Assembly: GCA_004352715.1 (NCBI GenBank)
Contig: SCFE01000064.1
Span: 887,665-951,664, forward strand
Direction of reading: 5' to 3'
Length of the DNA stretch: 64,000 bases
Source: Hofstenia miamia
Lineage: Eukaryota > Xenacoelomorpha > Acoela
Below are positions 10,576-20,764 of the stretch, piece after piece. The notes below the pieces were generated by a model, which did no database searches, had not been told where the DNA came from, and worked only from the letters and a program-made list of their open reading frames with translations. Positions within the stretch are counted from its first letter, which is position 1. Every line of letters starts with the position of its first letter. Made by a program: the position numbers and the translations under genes.

Positions 10576-13063
10576 TAACAACAACAACAACAACAACATA
10601 TATTTAAGTTCTCATGTACATATACATGTATTAAGTTTACAAACTTATTAAGAACATAAATAATGCAACTTTCTTCATATGTGCTTAGTTATGTCAGTAA
10701 ATGTTTGTTTCTTGGTTACGTTTACAAATTACATATAATTTAAAAAATATTTTTACTTATTGTTCTTGAGTTGCACATCTTATTCTATAATTAGTCAGAT
10801 AATTGATATTTTGTTGTGTAATCATGTTTTTCAACTTCTTCTTAAATATTGTAAAAATTTTTTCACTTCTTGTACTGTAATCCAGTTTGTTCCATAGTGA
10901 TATTGAATAATTTAGGAATCCGTTCTTCATTACTTTTCTATTATACTTAGTTTTACCAAATGTAATTGTTCTTTGATTTAAATGATTAGAAATGTTCGAT
11001 TTTCTTTTCCAAAATATCGATAAACATCTAATATTTTGAAGAGCTTCTAATGATCTTAGATGATATTTACACATTATTTCTTTTTTATTTTTGTTGCTAA
11101 TTATGTTTATTCCCCATTTAAATACTTTCTCTAATTTCGATTTTGCCTTTTTATTTAAGTTCGTTAATAAACAAGATGAGTACAAGAAATGGGATAAAAC
11201 AAGTGATCGAAAGAGTATTACCTTCCATTCTATTGGTATAAACTTTCCAATTTTTTGAATTGATCTTATACCATACGCCATTTTCTTTATGATGTTGTTT
11301 GCCTCGTCTTCAAAATTCAATTTATTATCAATTACTACTCCCAAATATTTCATTTTTGGTGATTCGTGAATGATGTTGTTACATATCTTAATACTTTCTA
11401 ATGTTGATTCATTTCTTCTATTCTTAATTACCATAAATATAGTTTTTTCAATATTTAATTTTAACAAATTATTATTAAAGAATGATTGCAATTTTTCAAC
11501 ATTTTCCTGTAAATTTAAAATATCATTACAATAAATAAGAGTATCATCTGCAAATTGTACATGATTACTATTAATGTGCTGATCCATATCATTTACATAT
11601 AACTTAAATAGTAATGGACCCAGTACTGATCCTTGTGGTACTCCATGGTTTATTTCTAATGAATTTGATATTTCTTCGTTGAGTTTCACATACTGATATC
11701 TATTACTTAAGTAACTATTTAATAATTCTATTAATGAATCACTAAAATTATAAATCTGCTTTAACTTTTCCAATAAAATAGAATGGTTTATTGAATTAAA
11801 TGCCTTTGAAATATCTAATGATGCTATATATATTTTTTCATTCCTATCTAGTTTTGATCTCCAGTCTTCAACAGCATAAAGTAAGGCATCATTTGTAGAG
11901 GTATCTTTTTGAAATCCAAACTGATGTTTTGATATTAATTCATTTTGTTCCACATATAGGTTAATTTGGTTGAATAATAATTTTTCAAATATTTTATTAA
12001 TTATTGTTAATACTGAAATTGGTCGGTAATTTTCTGCAAGATCTTTTCTTCCCTTTTTATATATTGGTGTAACTTTAGCAATTTTTAAGTAATCAGGGTA
12101 AGTTGATTCTGCCAAGCATTGATTAAATAAGTCACACAAAGGTCTCAATAAAATACACAAGGCACCTTTCAAAAACCAAGGAGGAAATTCACAATGACCT
12201 TTCGCTTTGTTCCAATTAATTTTCTTTGTTTCTTTGTAAAATTCTACTAATGTAATAAATCTTGGTTTATAGGGATCATCATGTTTTCTAATATTGCGAT
12301 GCTTATGATATAAATGTTTGAACTTTGTATTTAGGTTGTCATTCATTCCTAGTTTCACAAATCTTTCATTTAAAATATTACTAATTTCTTTGTCATTTGT
12401 AATATATTCACCATCATCATTTATTATATAAGGAATTTCATTTTCTTCTTTAAAATTTAAAAAATTCGAAATAAATGACCACTTTTGTTTAATAGATTTT
12501 TTTTCATTAAAAGATTTTTGTAAAAAAGCTTGTAGATCAAAATTACATTTTGTTGAGGCTTTATTTCTTAATGTTTTATAATGATCATAGTTGGCTTTCG
12601 ATCTGTTTTGACAAAAAATTGCATATGCCTTATGCTTTTTTCTAATGCATTCTTTCGTTTCTTTAGATATCCATATCTTCCACGTTTTGTTACTATTCTT
12701 TACGTTGTGTTTTTGAATCTTTATAATAGGACAAAGCTTATGATAAATACTTGTTAAATTATCAATTATAAATATCATTTTTTGATCCACTGTTGTGCCA
12801 AAGTAATAATCATACCAATTTAAGTTGATAAATTCCTTCAAAAAATTTTTGTTGTTAAAGAATTTCTTTGAATAAAATCTTTTAGTGGAATATATCAGTG
12901 AATCTGTTTGAGTCATTATGTTATCCAATATTGCACATGTCAGTAAATGGTCTGATATGAAAAAATCTGTAACAAAAACAATTAAATAACTTTTGAGATA
13001 TTCCTTTATGCATTTGAATAATGTGTCGTTTTTTAGGAGTTTAATTAACCTTAATAAGAACAT
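10576..13063 (-). mobile_element. Young LINE, 5'-truncated, with (GTT)n tail
   Basis: The element runs on the minus strand from about 13063 to its 3' tail at 10576-10600, which on the plus strand is a run of AAC repeats. It includes the 768-codon frame and about 180 bp of 3' untranslated region. The last 228 bp appear again at 27367-27594 with, as far as I can align by eye, full identity. This indicates recent target-primed retrotransposition. The 5' end is undefined because the endonuclease domain is missing. Confidence 0.8.
10757..13063 (-). CDS. LINE ORF2 reverse transcriptase (uninterrupted, endonuclease truncated)
   Basis: One open frame of 768 codons copies LINE RNA into DNA at nicked target sites. 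Near residues 33-45 the segment FFISDHLLTCAI looks like the C-terminal end of an APE-type endonuclease (SDH motif), so most of that domain is lost upstream. A linker of about 250 residues follows. The reverse transcriptase has YRPISVLTIINKIFEKLL, HQFGFQKDTSTNDALL, motif A SLDISKAFNSINH, motif B HGVPQGSVLGPLLF and motif C VQFADDTLIY, so both catalytic aspartates are present. Post-catalytic KYLGVVIDNKLNF and a C-terminal WNKLDYSTRSEK block complete it. The ATG at 13061-13063 is probably not the native start, because an in-frame stop lies just upstream and another frame may continue. The jockey/CR1-like layout suggests that branch (inference). Confidence 0.9.
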   Translation of the reverse strand: MFLLRLIKLLKNDTLFKCIKEYLKSYLIVFVTDFFISDHLLTCAILDNIMTQTDSLIYSTKRFYSKKFFNNKNFLKEFINLNWYDYYFGTTVDQKMIFIIDNLTSIYHKLCPIIKIQKHNVKNSNKTWKIWISKETKECIRKKHKAYAIFCQNRSKANYDHYKTLRNKASTKCNFDLQAFLQKSFNEKKSIKQKWSFISNFLNFKEENEIPYIINDDGEYITNDKEISNILNERFVKLGMNDNLNTKFKHLYHKHRNIRKHDDPYKPRFITLVEFYKETKKINWNKAKGHCEFPPWFLKGALCILLRPLCDLFNQCLAESTYPDYLKIAKVTPIYKKGRKDLAENYRPISVLTIINKIFEKLLFNQINLYVEQNELISKHQFGFQKDTSTNDALLYAVEDWRSKLDRNEKIYIASLDISKAFNSINHSILLEKLKQIYNFSDSLIELLNSYLSNRYQYVKLNEEISNSLEINHGVPQGSVLGPLLFKLYVNDMDQHINSNHVQFADDTLIYCNDILNLQENVEKLQSFFNNNLLKLNIEKTIFMVIKNRRNESTLESIKICNNIIHESPKMKYLGVVIDNKLNFEDEANNIIKKMAYGIRSIQKIGKFIPIEWKVILFRSLVLSHFLYSSCLLTNLNKKAKSKLEKVFKWGINIISNKNKKEIMCKYHLRSLEALQNIRCLSIFWKRKSNISNHLNQRTITFGKTKYNRKVMKNGFLNYSISLWNKLDYSTRSEKIFTIFKKKLKNMITQQNINYLTNYRIRCATQEQ

Positions 13064-13389
13064 GCAGATATATTTCGACTTACAAAGTCATTGTCTGTTT
13101 TACAAATTATTCCCTCTAAATTTACTAGATTTTACAATAATAATTATTATTTCTTAAATTTTAATAAGTGACAAGTTTAATTTATAAATAGAGTTTTCTT
13201 TTGTGTTTAAACTTGGTTACAAGGATTTTATAAAAATACTCTCAATAATTTTTAAATTACTTAATCTTGATGTCTGATGTAAAATGTTTCTTTCAAAATT
13301 TAGTCCGCACTTAATTCGATTATTAGAACTGTAATATGAAATTTACATATGAAATTTTATCCAAGGCAATTGATAATTTTCAACTAAGC
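13064..13389. other. AT-rich spacer
   Basis: I see no gene or repeat in this stretch. It may include 5' remains of the LINE, including a short frame with DNDFVSRN just before 13064. Confidence 0.5.
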
Positions 13390-13395
13390 TTAAAC
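13390..13395. repeat. Left target-site duplication TTAAAC
   Basis: TTAAAC directly precedes the left Polinton end and recurs at 22225-22230 directly after the right end. A perfect 6-bp duplication is the size made by Polinton integrases. Confidence 0.85.
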
Positions 13396-13806
13396 AGTAG
13401 TGTATATAGGGCAGGGGAGAACACGCAAGAACGCCTCTGATTGGTCGAGAGCTTATGACGTCACATGTCACGTGACAGACCATGAATATCGAAGGGGGTG
13501 GTTGAGGCGTTGAGTCATCTAATTGATACTTGACGCTAAGTGCTTTTGAAGATCTCGCTAATTGATTTTTAGATACAGCTCGCTAATGCATTTTTAATTA
13601 GCACATTCGGACCTGCTTAAATGATTCACGCCCAAATTTACATTGTTTTGATATAATTTTTGGTTTATTGTTTGGTATGAGTAATTTCACTTTGATAATA
13701 TCACAATTGTTTGCATTACGCCATGTTAATATATACCTTATTATAACAACCCCTTTCGGGATACGTACACATAATATTACAAACTAATTTTCCATATTTC
13801 GATTGC
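13396..13806 (+). repeat. Left Polinton terminal inverted repeat
   Basis: About 410 bp match, inverted, the region 20765-22224. Notable parts are a palindromic CRE (TGACGTCA at about 13456), an E-box CACGTG, the inverse of a CCAAT box (ATTGG) and a terminal TATATA. Short internal motifs of the GCTAATTGATTTTTAG and GCTAATGCATTTTTAATTAG type follow at about 13555-13600. Confidence 0.85.
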
Positions 13807-14717
13807 TTACATGAACCATGTTTAATTTGTTTCGGGAAAACAAACTATTTGAAAATAATACATGTAGAACAAATTAAACATTTTAGTTAAACAAAAAGAG
13901 ATTGCATTTCAATATAACAATTAATGTTAAAAATACAATGACTCGTAAATAGGTAAAACAAATTTTATATACAAGTAAAAATATTCAATTTCGCTATGCA
14001 AAAACCAATTTAATCATCCATCGATAACGCATTTTGTAAGTTTTAAACAAAAGAGATTACAATAGTTTAATGTATAATAACACCATCAGAAAGAAGACAA
14101 TAAAAAATAGCGTTTTAAAAAACATTTTTCAAAAATAAAAACTAGAATATTCAAGTGGGCATAGTAAAAGCCCACATTTTTAAAAACAAGACAAAACATG
14201 TATATATTCTAATTTTATAATAATAATGGTAAATTACACTAAAAATTTGTCTATTTTATAGTTTGTTTTCGAGCCGTACATCTGATATTTCATCTGATAA
14301 TGCGTATTTCTCCACCACCAACCTTTCATGCATCGCCGGGGGTTGTTCATCACGTGTTTAATCTAAGTCGAGATTTAGTCACTGTGTTTTAAAATATACA
14401 CTAATGAAATTAGTAAAAAATTTAATAGCGTATAATTACTATCATTTTAAAAAATTAATTAAATACATCCCGTGAATTATGTTTTGTTTCCATGCCATCT
14501 AACGTCATCTTTTATAATTCTGGTTTTTTCAAATAGTGCACGCATCGATCGGTTTTCTTCTATCACATGTTAACCACGGATTCCATCAACGCGTGGATTT
14601 CATCTCTCTGAGGCGTTGGCATAGTGACCATATGCATTAATCTTCTCGAAAACTGACAGAATAACGTGGACTTGATCAATACAACTGGAAGCACGCGAGC
14701 TAAAATACCGTCATTAA
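13807..14717. other. Polinton left interior, non-coding
   Basis: Dense stops in all frames and no recognisable gene. In a full Polinton this end usually carries a gene, so this is probably deleted or decayed. Confidence 0.5.
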
Positions 14718-15830
14718 TTTTATTACACATTTAAAATCAATTATACCCTTTATTATGATCGGTTTTCGAGGTAGTCACATTTTTTCCATTTCGATAGACA
14801 GAACATCTTGAAATTGTAGGAGACGACGGTCTAAATAGTATTGGTTATTTTCCTATATTTTTTAAAATCGTATACACAAATATAAACACAGAAATATATT
14901 TTACCTTTACACAATGATGTGTGTATGGGAAACGTTTTGGACTTTTTTTTTAATTAGTGAACAAACATTCATTTGAGGTAATTGCTTCACAAACGCTAAA
15001 TATACATAAATATCCGATCAATTAAAATGTTATTACCATCTTTTTACAGAAGTGTAAACCTGAGCATGAGAAGTGTTGAGAGAATCAGATTTTCAATTGA
15101 TAAACAAACAGTGGAGCATAGTCGCGGAATGCGTGATCAAATCATGTTGAACGGATGCTAAAATTCACATAAATGTTATTTTATTACGTGTGTAAAAAAC
15201 AATTATACCTTTGTTATCACAGAGTTCAACATAGAGGCGTTTTTTCAATTTATAGGTGGAACATCTTGAATTGGTGGGAGGCAACAGAGGCTAAATACTT
15301 AGTTAATTTCTCGTAAATTAAATATGTACATACATTTTTTGTGGTGGAGTTTGCATAGCGAAGCATCTTCTTCATTTGAAACAATTTGCGATGGAATTTA
15401 CATGGCGAAAACATTGTTTTTATTCGAAACAAGAGGATAGACGAATCTAAATATTATTGTTAATTTATTACATGTGTAAAAAACAACTTTACCACTGTTA
15501 TCACAGAGTTCAGCATAAAGGCGTTTTTCAATTGATAGGTGGAACATCATGAATTGACGGGAGGCGACAGAGGCTAAATACTTAGTTATTTTCTCATAAA
15601 TTAAATATGCACATACATTTTTTTGTGGTGGAGTTTATGTAGAGTTGGACTTTTGCACAATTTGCAATGGAATTTACAAACATCGTTTTCATTCAAAACA
15701 AGAGAGAGGACGAATCTAAATATTATTGTTAATTATTACGTGTGTAAAAAACAATTATACCTTTGTTATCACAGAGTTCAACATAGAGGCGTTTTTTCAA
15801 TTTATGTAGAGTTGGACTTTTGCACAAACG
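14718..15830 (+). repeat. Diverged tandem array, period about 270-285 bp, inside the Polinton
   Basis: Units start with a block close to GTGTAAAAAACAATTATACC followed by TTGTTATCACAGAGTTCAACATAG-type sequence at 15186, 15470 and 15738. An older unit starts at about 14720 (TTACACATTTAAAATCAATT). Each unit continues with a GAACATCTTGAATTG-like block and a GTGGTGGAGTTT-like block. The spacings are 284 and 268. The last unit is cut short at about 15830. There are no long coding frames. Confidence 0.75.
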
Positions 15831-16064
15831 TATGGGGAATAGAGGGAAATGCACTGCGTGGAAATGAGGAAAAATATTTACAACATCTAAGCAGGTAAAA
15901 TATTATTAACCACAAAACGTCCATTTCCATTTACCATATACGGAAACTTGGAGTGAGTACAGAGGCAGAGCAGGATAGTAGAGGCAATTCACTATCATGG
16001 ATCTAGGAAATAATTATTAAATTTATGTGCAAAACAATTTTCATATACCTAAACGAGGTCTTTT

Positions 16065-17064
16065 NNNNNNNNNNNNNNNNNNNNNNNNNNNNNNNNNNNN
16101 NNNNNNNNNNNNNNNNNNNNNNNNNNNNNNNNNNNNNNNNNNNNNNNNNNNNNNNNNNNNNNNNNNNNNNNNNNNNNNNNNNNNNNNNNNNNNNNNNNNN
16201 NNNNNNNNNNNNNNNNNNNNNNNNNNNNNNNNNNNNNNNNNNNNNNNNNNNNNNNNNNNNNNNNNNNNNNNNNNNNNNNNNNNNNNNNNNNNNNNNNNNN
16301 NNNNNNNNNNNNNNNNNNNNNNNNNNNNNNNNNNNNNNNNNNNNNNNNNNNNNNNNNNNNNNNNNNNNNNNNNNNNNNNNNNNNNNNNNNNNNNNNNNNN
16401 NNNNNNNNNNNNNNNNNNNNNNNNNNNNNNNNNNNNNNNNNNNNNNNNNNNNNNNNNNNNNNNNNNNNNNNNNNNNNNNNNNNNNNNNNNNNNNNNNNNN
16501 NNNNNNNNNNNNNNNNNNNNNNNNNNNNNNNNNNNNNNNNNNNNNNNNNNNNNNNNNNNNNNNNNNNNNNNNNNNNNNNNNNNNNNNNNNNNNNNNNNNN
16601 NNNNNNNNNNNNNNNNNNNNNNNNNNNNNNNNNNNNNNNNNNNNNNNNNNNNNNNNNNNNNNNNNNNNNNNNNNNNNNNNNNNNNNNNNNNNNNNNNNNN
16701 NNNNNNNNNNNNNNNNNNNNNNNNNNNNNNNNNNNNNNNNNNNNNNNNNNNNNNNNNNNNNNNNNNNNNNNNNNNNNNNNNNNNNNNNNNNNNNNNNNNN
16801 NNNNNNNNNNNNNNNNNNNNNNNNNNNNNNNNNNNNNNNNNNNNNNNNNNNNNNNNNNNNNNNNNNNNNNNNNNNNNNNNNNNNNNNNNNNNNNNNNNNN
16901 NNNNNNNNNNNNNNNNNNNNNNNNNNNNNNNNNNNNNNNNNNNNNNNNNNNNNNNNNNNNNNNNNNNNNNNNNNNNNNNNNNNNNNNNNNNNNNNNNNNN
17001 NNNNNNNNNNNNNNNNNNNNNNNNNNNNNNNNNNNNNNNNNNNNNNNNNNNNNNNNNNNNNNNN
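16065..17064. other. Assembly gap (1000 N)
   Basis: A placeholder gap directly ahead of the visible polymerase B coding sequence. The N-terminal exonuclease half should lie here. Confidence 0.99.
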
Positions 17065-18822
17065 AGGCGGATGTGAAAATTTTAAACAATTTCATGATAA
17101 TTATTTAATTTCTGGCATGATATTACTCCTTGATGTAATACGCGAATTCCGTCTAGAAAGCATGGAGACATATAAACTCGACCCTGCTCACTTTTTTACA
17201 CTATCTAATTTCAGCTGGCATGCAATGCTGAAACACACAGAGGTATCACTTGATCCAATACATGATGAAGAGGAATTGAATTTTATTCAAGACAGCATCA
17301 GAGGAGGCATGTGTTCTACATTTTCAGATCGATATTTTAAGGCGAACAACCCATTAGTGGAAGGCTACGACCCAGAAAAGAAGACAAATTTCGGTTTTTT
17401 CATGGATGTGAATGGACTGTACAGTGGTACCATGAGTTTAAACTTGCCAGTGGGTGGACTTAGGTGGTCTACAGCAAAACTCGAGGAAATATTATCCGCA
17501 CCACAAGAATCACAGACTGGATACATGTTGGAGGTTGATTTGGAATATCCGGAATATCTCCACAACGAACACTTTGATTTTCCCCTGGCACCACATAAAT
17601 TAATAGTCAAAAACGAGTATTTATCACCGTACCAACTAGAAATTAAAAATAGATTAAAAATAACACTACCACCAATAGCTAAACTTGTGCAAATGTTTTA
17701 TAAGAAGGAGAATTATATTGTCCACTACGAGGTACTAAAATTCTATGTTGAACAAGGATTAAAAATTACGAAATTTCACAAGGCACTCGAATTTAGACAA
17801 GCCCCGTTTTTAAAATCATATATCAACTTAAACACAGAGAAGAGGAAGTCTGCATGGAATGATTTTGAAAAAGCGTTCTACAAATTAATGTCAAANCTCG
17901 AATTTAGACAAGCCCCGTTTTTAAAATCATATATCAACTTAAACACGGAGAAGAGGAAGTCTGCGCAGAATGATTTTGAAAAAGCGTTCTACAAATTAAT
18001 GTCAAATGCAGTTTTTGGAAAATGCATGGAGAATTTAAGAAAACAGGTAAATATTAAGTTTGCTCACGATTTGGAATCAGTGGAAAAGTTAATTAAAAAG
18101 CCCGAGTTTAAATCGTATAATATAATCAGTGAGGATTTGGTTCAGGTTATGCTCAGACAGACGGATATTGAATGGAACAGGCCAAATTATCTTGGCTCTG
18201 CTATACTAGATCTATCCAAGTTGATTACGTTCAAATTCCATTACAAGGTAATGAAGCCATCTTTCAAAAACAGGATTACTTTGTTGTATTCTGACACTGA
18301 CTCATTACTATACAAAATAAAAATGGAAAATTTGTACACAGATTTAGAATCAATCTCGCACCACTTTGACTTTTCAAATTATCCAATATCATCACCCCTA
18401 TACTCTGATGTGAATAAAAAAGTGTACCTTAAAGTCAAGGACGAATTGGGCGGGGAGTATTAAACCGTGTAGTTGCACTTAAACCAAAACTATATTCTGT
18501 TGAATATTCAAGTGAGAGTCATGAGATATATGAGAAGGCCAGTGCAAAAGGTGTAACCCGATCAGTAAAGCAGACTATGAATTTTGATTTGTTCAAGAAC
18601 ATCCTTCTGGAAGATGGTATCATTCAAAGACCGATGACTGGAATACACTCACATATGCACTCAATTAGTGTGGAAACATCAAACCGCATCACATTGTCAT
18701 GTTATGACAATAAACGCTATCTAGTTAACAGCATACAAACACTCCCATTTGGACATAAAGGTAATAACCATTTACATGTTATAATGTTAAAAAACGCTTG
18801 TTTTAGATATCGAAAATATTAA
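17065..18822 (+). pseudogene. Protein-primed DNA polymerase B of a Polinton (partial, frameshifted)
   Basis: This enzyme would copy the element from a protein primer. From the gap edge the frame reads through a linker to DVNGLYSGTMSLNLPVG at about 17405-17455 (motif A). KLMSNAVFGKCMEN at about 17990-18030 matches motif B, and LLYSDTDSLLYKI at about 18283-18320 carries the catalytic YSDTDS of motif C. The C-terminal block (VALKPKLYSVEYSSE, AKGVTRSVK, DNKRYLVNSIQTLPFGH) continues in another frame after about 18458, so there is a frameshift there. An in-frame N at 17896 duplicates about 109 bp (17787-17895 versus 17897-18006), inserting a repeated LEFRQAPFLKSYI segment. The exonuclease half is in the gap. 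A possible 45-bp intron lies at about 18761-18806. The copy is not functional as assembled. Confidence 0.88.
17896..17896. other. Single-N join inside polymerase B
   Basis: A lone N with 109 bp of near-identical coding sequence on both sides (differences include ACAGAG/ACGGAG and GCATGG/GCGCAG). It is probably two alleles or two element copies abutted by the assembler. Confidence 0.85.
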
Positions 18823-19048
18823 TTCAGCGTCTACTAGTTCTACCACTTCTACACTAATTGATGAAGGATTTAAACGTATTCGTCTAGGTATATTAAAATT
18901 TATATTGTATGTGCTATTAATTAATGCTTTAGATTCCGACACATAGTATTCATAGTTCATTCTCCCCTCCCGCATTGTATCTGTTCAAAGTCCTTGTATA
19001 TGGTAATTATTTTTAAAAAAATTAAATATTAAATTTCACGTTTAGATA
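18823..19048. other. Polinton interior after polymerase B
   Basis: A short plus-strand open frame (18806-18944, beginning after TTGTTTTAG) contains a Ser/Thr-rich stretch and IDEGFKRIRLGI. It could be a further exon or the end of another gene, but I cannot assign it. Confidence 0.3.
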
Positions 19049-20048
19049 NNNNNNNNNNNNNNNNNNNNNNNNNNNNNNNNNNNNNNNNNNNNNNNNNNNN
19101 NNNNNNNNNNNNNNNNNNNNNNNNNNNNNNNNNNNNNNNNNNNNNNNNNNNNNNNNNNNNNNNNNNNNNNNNNNNNNNNNNNNNNNNNNNNNNNNNNNNN
19201 NNNNNNNNNNNNNNNNNNNNNNNNNNNNNNNNNNNNNNNNNNNNNNNNNNNNNNNNNNNNNNNNNNNNNNNNNNNNNNNNNNNNNNNNNNNNNNNNNNNN
19301 NNNNNNNNNNNNNNNNNNNNNNNNNNNNNNNNNNNNNNNNNNNNNNNNNNNNNNNNNNNNNNNNNNNNNNNNNNNNNNNNNNNNNNNNNNNNNNNNNNNN
19401 NNNNNNNNNNNNNNNNNNNNNNNNNNNNNNNNNNNNNNNNNNNNNNNNNNNNNNNNNNNNNNNNNNNNNNNNNNNNNNNNNNNNNNNNNNNNNNNNNNNN
19501 NNNNNNNNNNNNNNNNNNNNNNNNNNNNNNNNNNNNNNNNNNNNNNNNNNNNNNNNNNNNNNNNNNNNNNNNNNNNNNNNNNNNNNNNNNNNNNNNNNNN
19601 NNNNNNNNNNNNNNNNNNNNNNNNNNNNNNNNNNNNNNNNNNNNNNNNNNNNNNNNNNNNNNNNNNNNNNNNNNNNNNNNNNNNNNNNNNNNNNNNNNNN
19701 NNNNNNNNNNNNNNNNNNNNNNNNNNNNNNNNNNNNNNNNNNNNNNNNNNNNNNNNNNNNNNNNNNNNNNNNNNNNNNNNNNNNNNNNNNNNNNNNNNNN
19801 NNNNNNNNNNNNNNNNNNNNNNNNNNNNNNNNNNNNNNNNNNNNNNNNNNNNNNNNNNNNNNNNNNNNNNNNNNNNNNNNNNNNNNNNNNNNNNNNNNNN
19901 NNNNNNNNNNNNNNNNNNNNNNNNNNNNNNNNNNNNNNNNNNNNNNNNNNNNNNNNNNNNNNNNNNNNNNNNNNNNNNNNNNNNNNNNNNNNNNNNNNNN
20001 NNNNNNNNNNNNNNNNNNNNNNNNNNNNNNNNNNNNNNNNNNNNNNNN
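19049..20048. other. Assembly gap (1000 N)
   Basis: A placeholder gap between polymerase B and the small minus-strand gene. Missing Polinton genes may lie here. Confidence 0.99.
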
Positions 20049-20231
20049 AAAACCTTTACCATATAGTGAAATACAGAGCAGATGAATTATTTTTACTATT
20101 TTTCTTAAACTCTGATTTATTTATTACCATGTTTTACGTATAAATGAAGACTTGTAAAGTTTTTTTGTAAATGATAATTTTTTATTAGTATAATAGTGTT
20201 ACATAAAGAAAAGTGACGATGAAAACAAAAG

Positions 20232-20572
20232 CTATATTTTTATTTTGCTAAACTCCAATGCAATCCAATTTACATTATTACCACCAGTTGAGGTTCCCAT
20301 ATCATCATTGTGGAAAAGTTTTTTATTTACCAGAGTCTTGCAATTTTCACTGAGCACGTTAACATAACGTCTAGGAAGAAAATAATAAAGCCCATTGCTG
20401 AGTTTAATCTTTGTTTGTGTTGTGACTTGCGTTTTTCTTTAACTGGCGCAGATGGTGTGATTGTCTCCTGAGTTAGTGGGTTATAACCATGTGAGGGTGG
20501 TGGAGTTGTACATAGATCATCAAACAGGCTACTCAGCAAACTGGATGCTAGCATTTCAACAGACATTGCCAA
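20232..20572 (-). CDS. Small conserved Polinton gene of unknown function
   Basis: A minus-strand frame starts at ATG 20572 (MAMSVEMLASSLLSSL) just inside the right inverted repeat. It has an acidic/hydrophobic N-terminus, then LCTTPPPSHGYNPLTQE and a basic, NLS-like KEKRKSQHKQR. Near 20385 the frame shifts to LPRRYVNVLSENCKTLVNK and ends at the TAG at 20232-20234. A TTTTCTTCCTAG acceptor at that point suggests a small intron rather than a frameshift. A clearly related frame lies at 25945-26247 (LCTTPSLSYNPSQES, then KEKHCHQKKRRRP), so the gene is conserved between two elements. I recognise no family. A DNA-binding or nuclear accessory protein is only a guess from the basic patch. Confidence 0.5.
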
Positions 20573-20764
20573 AAGTGAGAGATGAAATTGTGTAATAGAA
20601 AAATAATGATTTTATCTGAAGAAATGAAGTGAATATATAGATTGACCAGCCAATGGAAATACATTTGAATTTATGAAAATTAATTATTGGTTGAAAAAGG
20701 TGGTATGATAAAATGTGTTTAAGTTTTCCCAAATTACATTTTACGTATGTGCTTTTTGAGATTA

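Noticed and set aside
14900-15900. A CRISPR-like repeat array
   Set aside because: Units are about 280 bp and diverged along their whole length, with no short repeats or unique spacers, in a eukaryotic transposon.
16025-18463. 812-codon polymerase frame with start at 16025
   Set aside because: The part before 17065 is gap plus a chance start. The true N-terminus is unknown.
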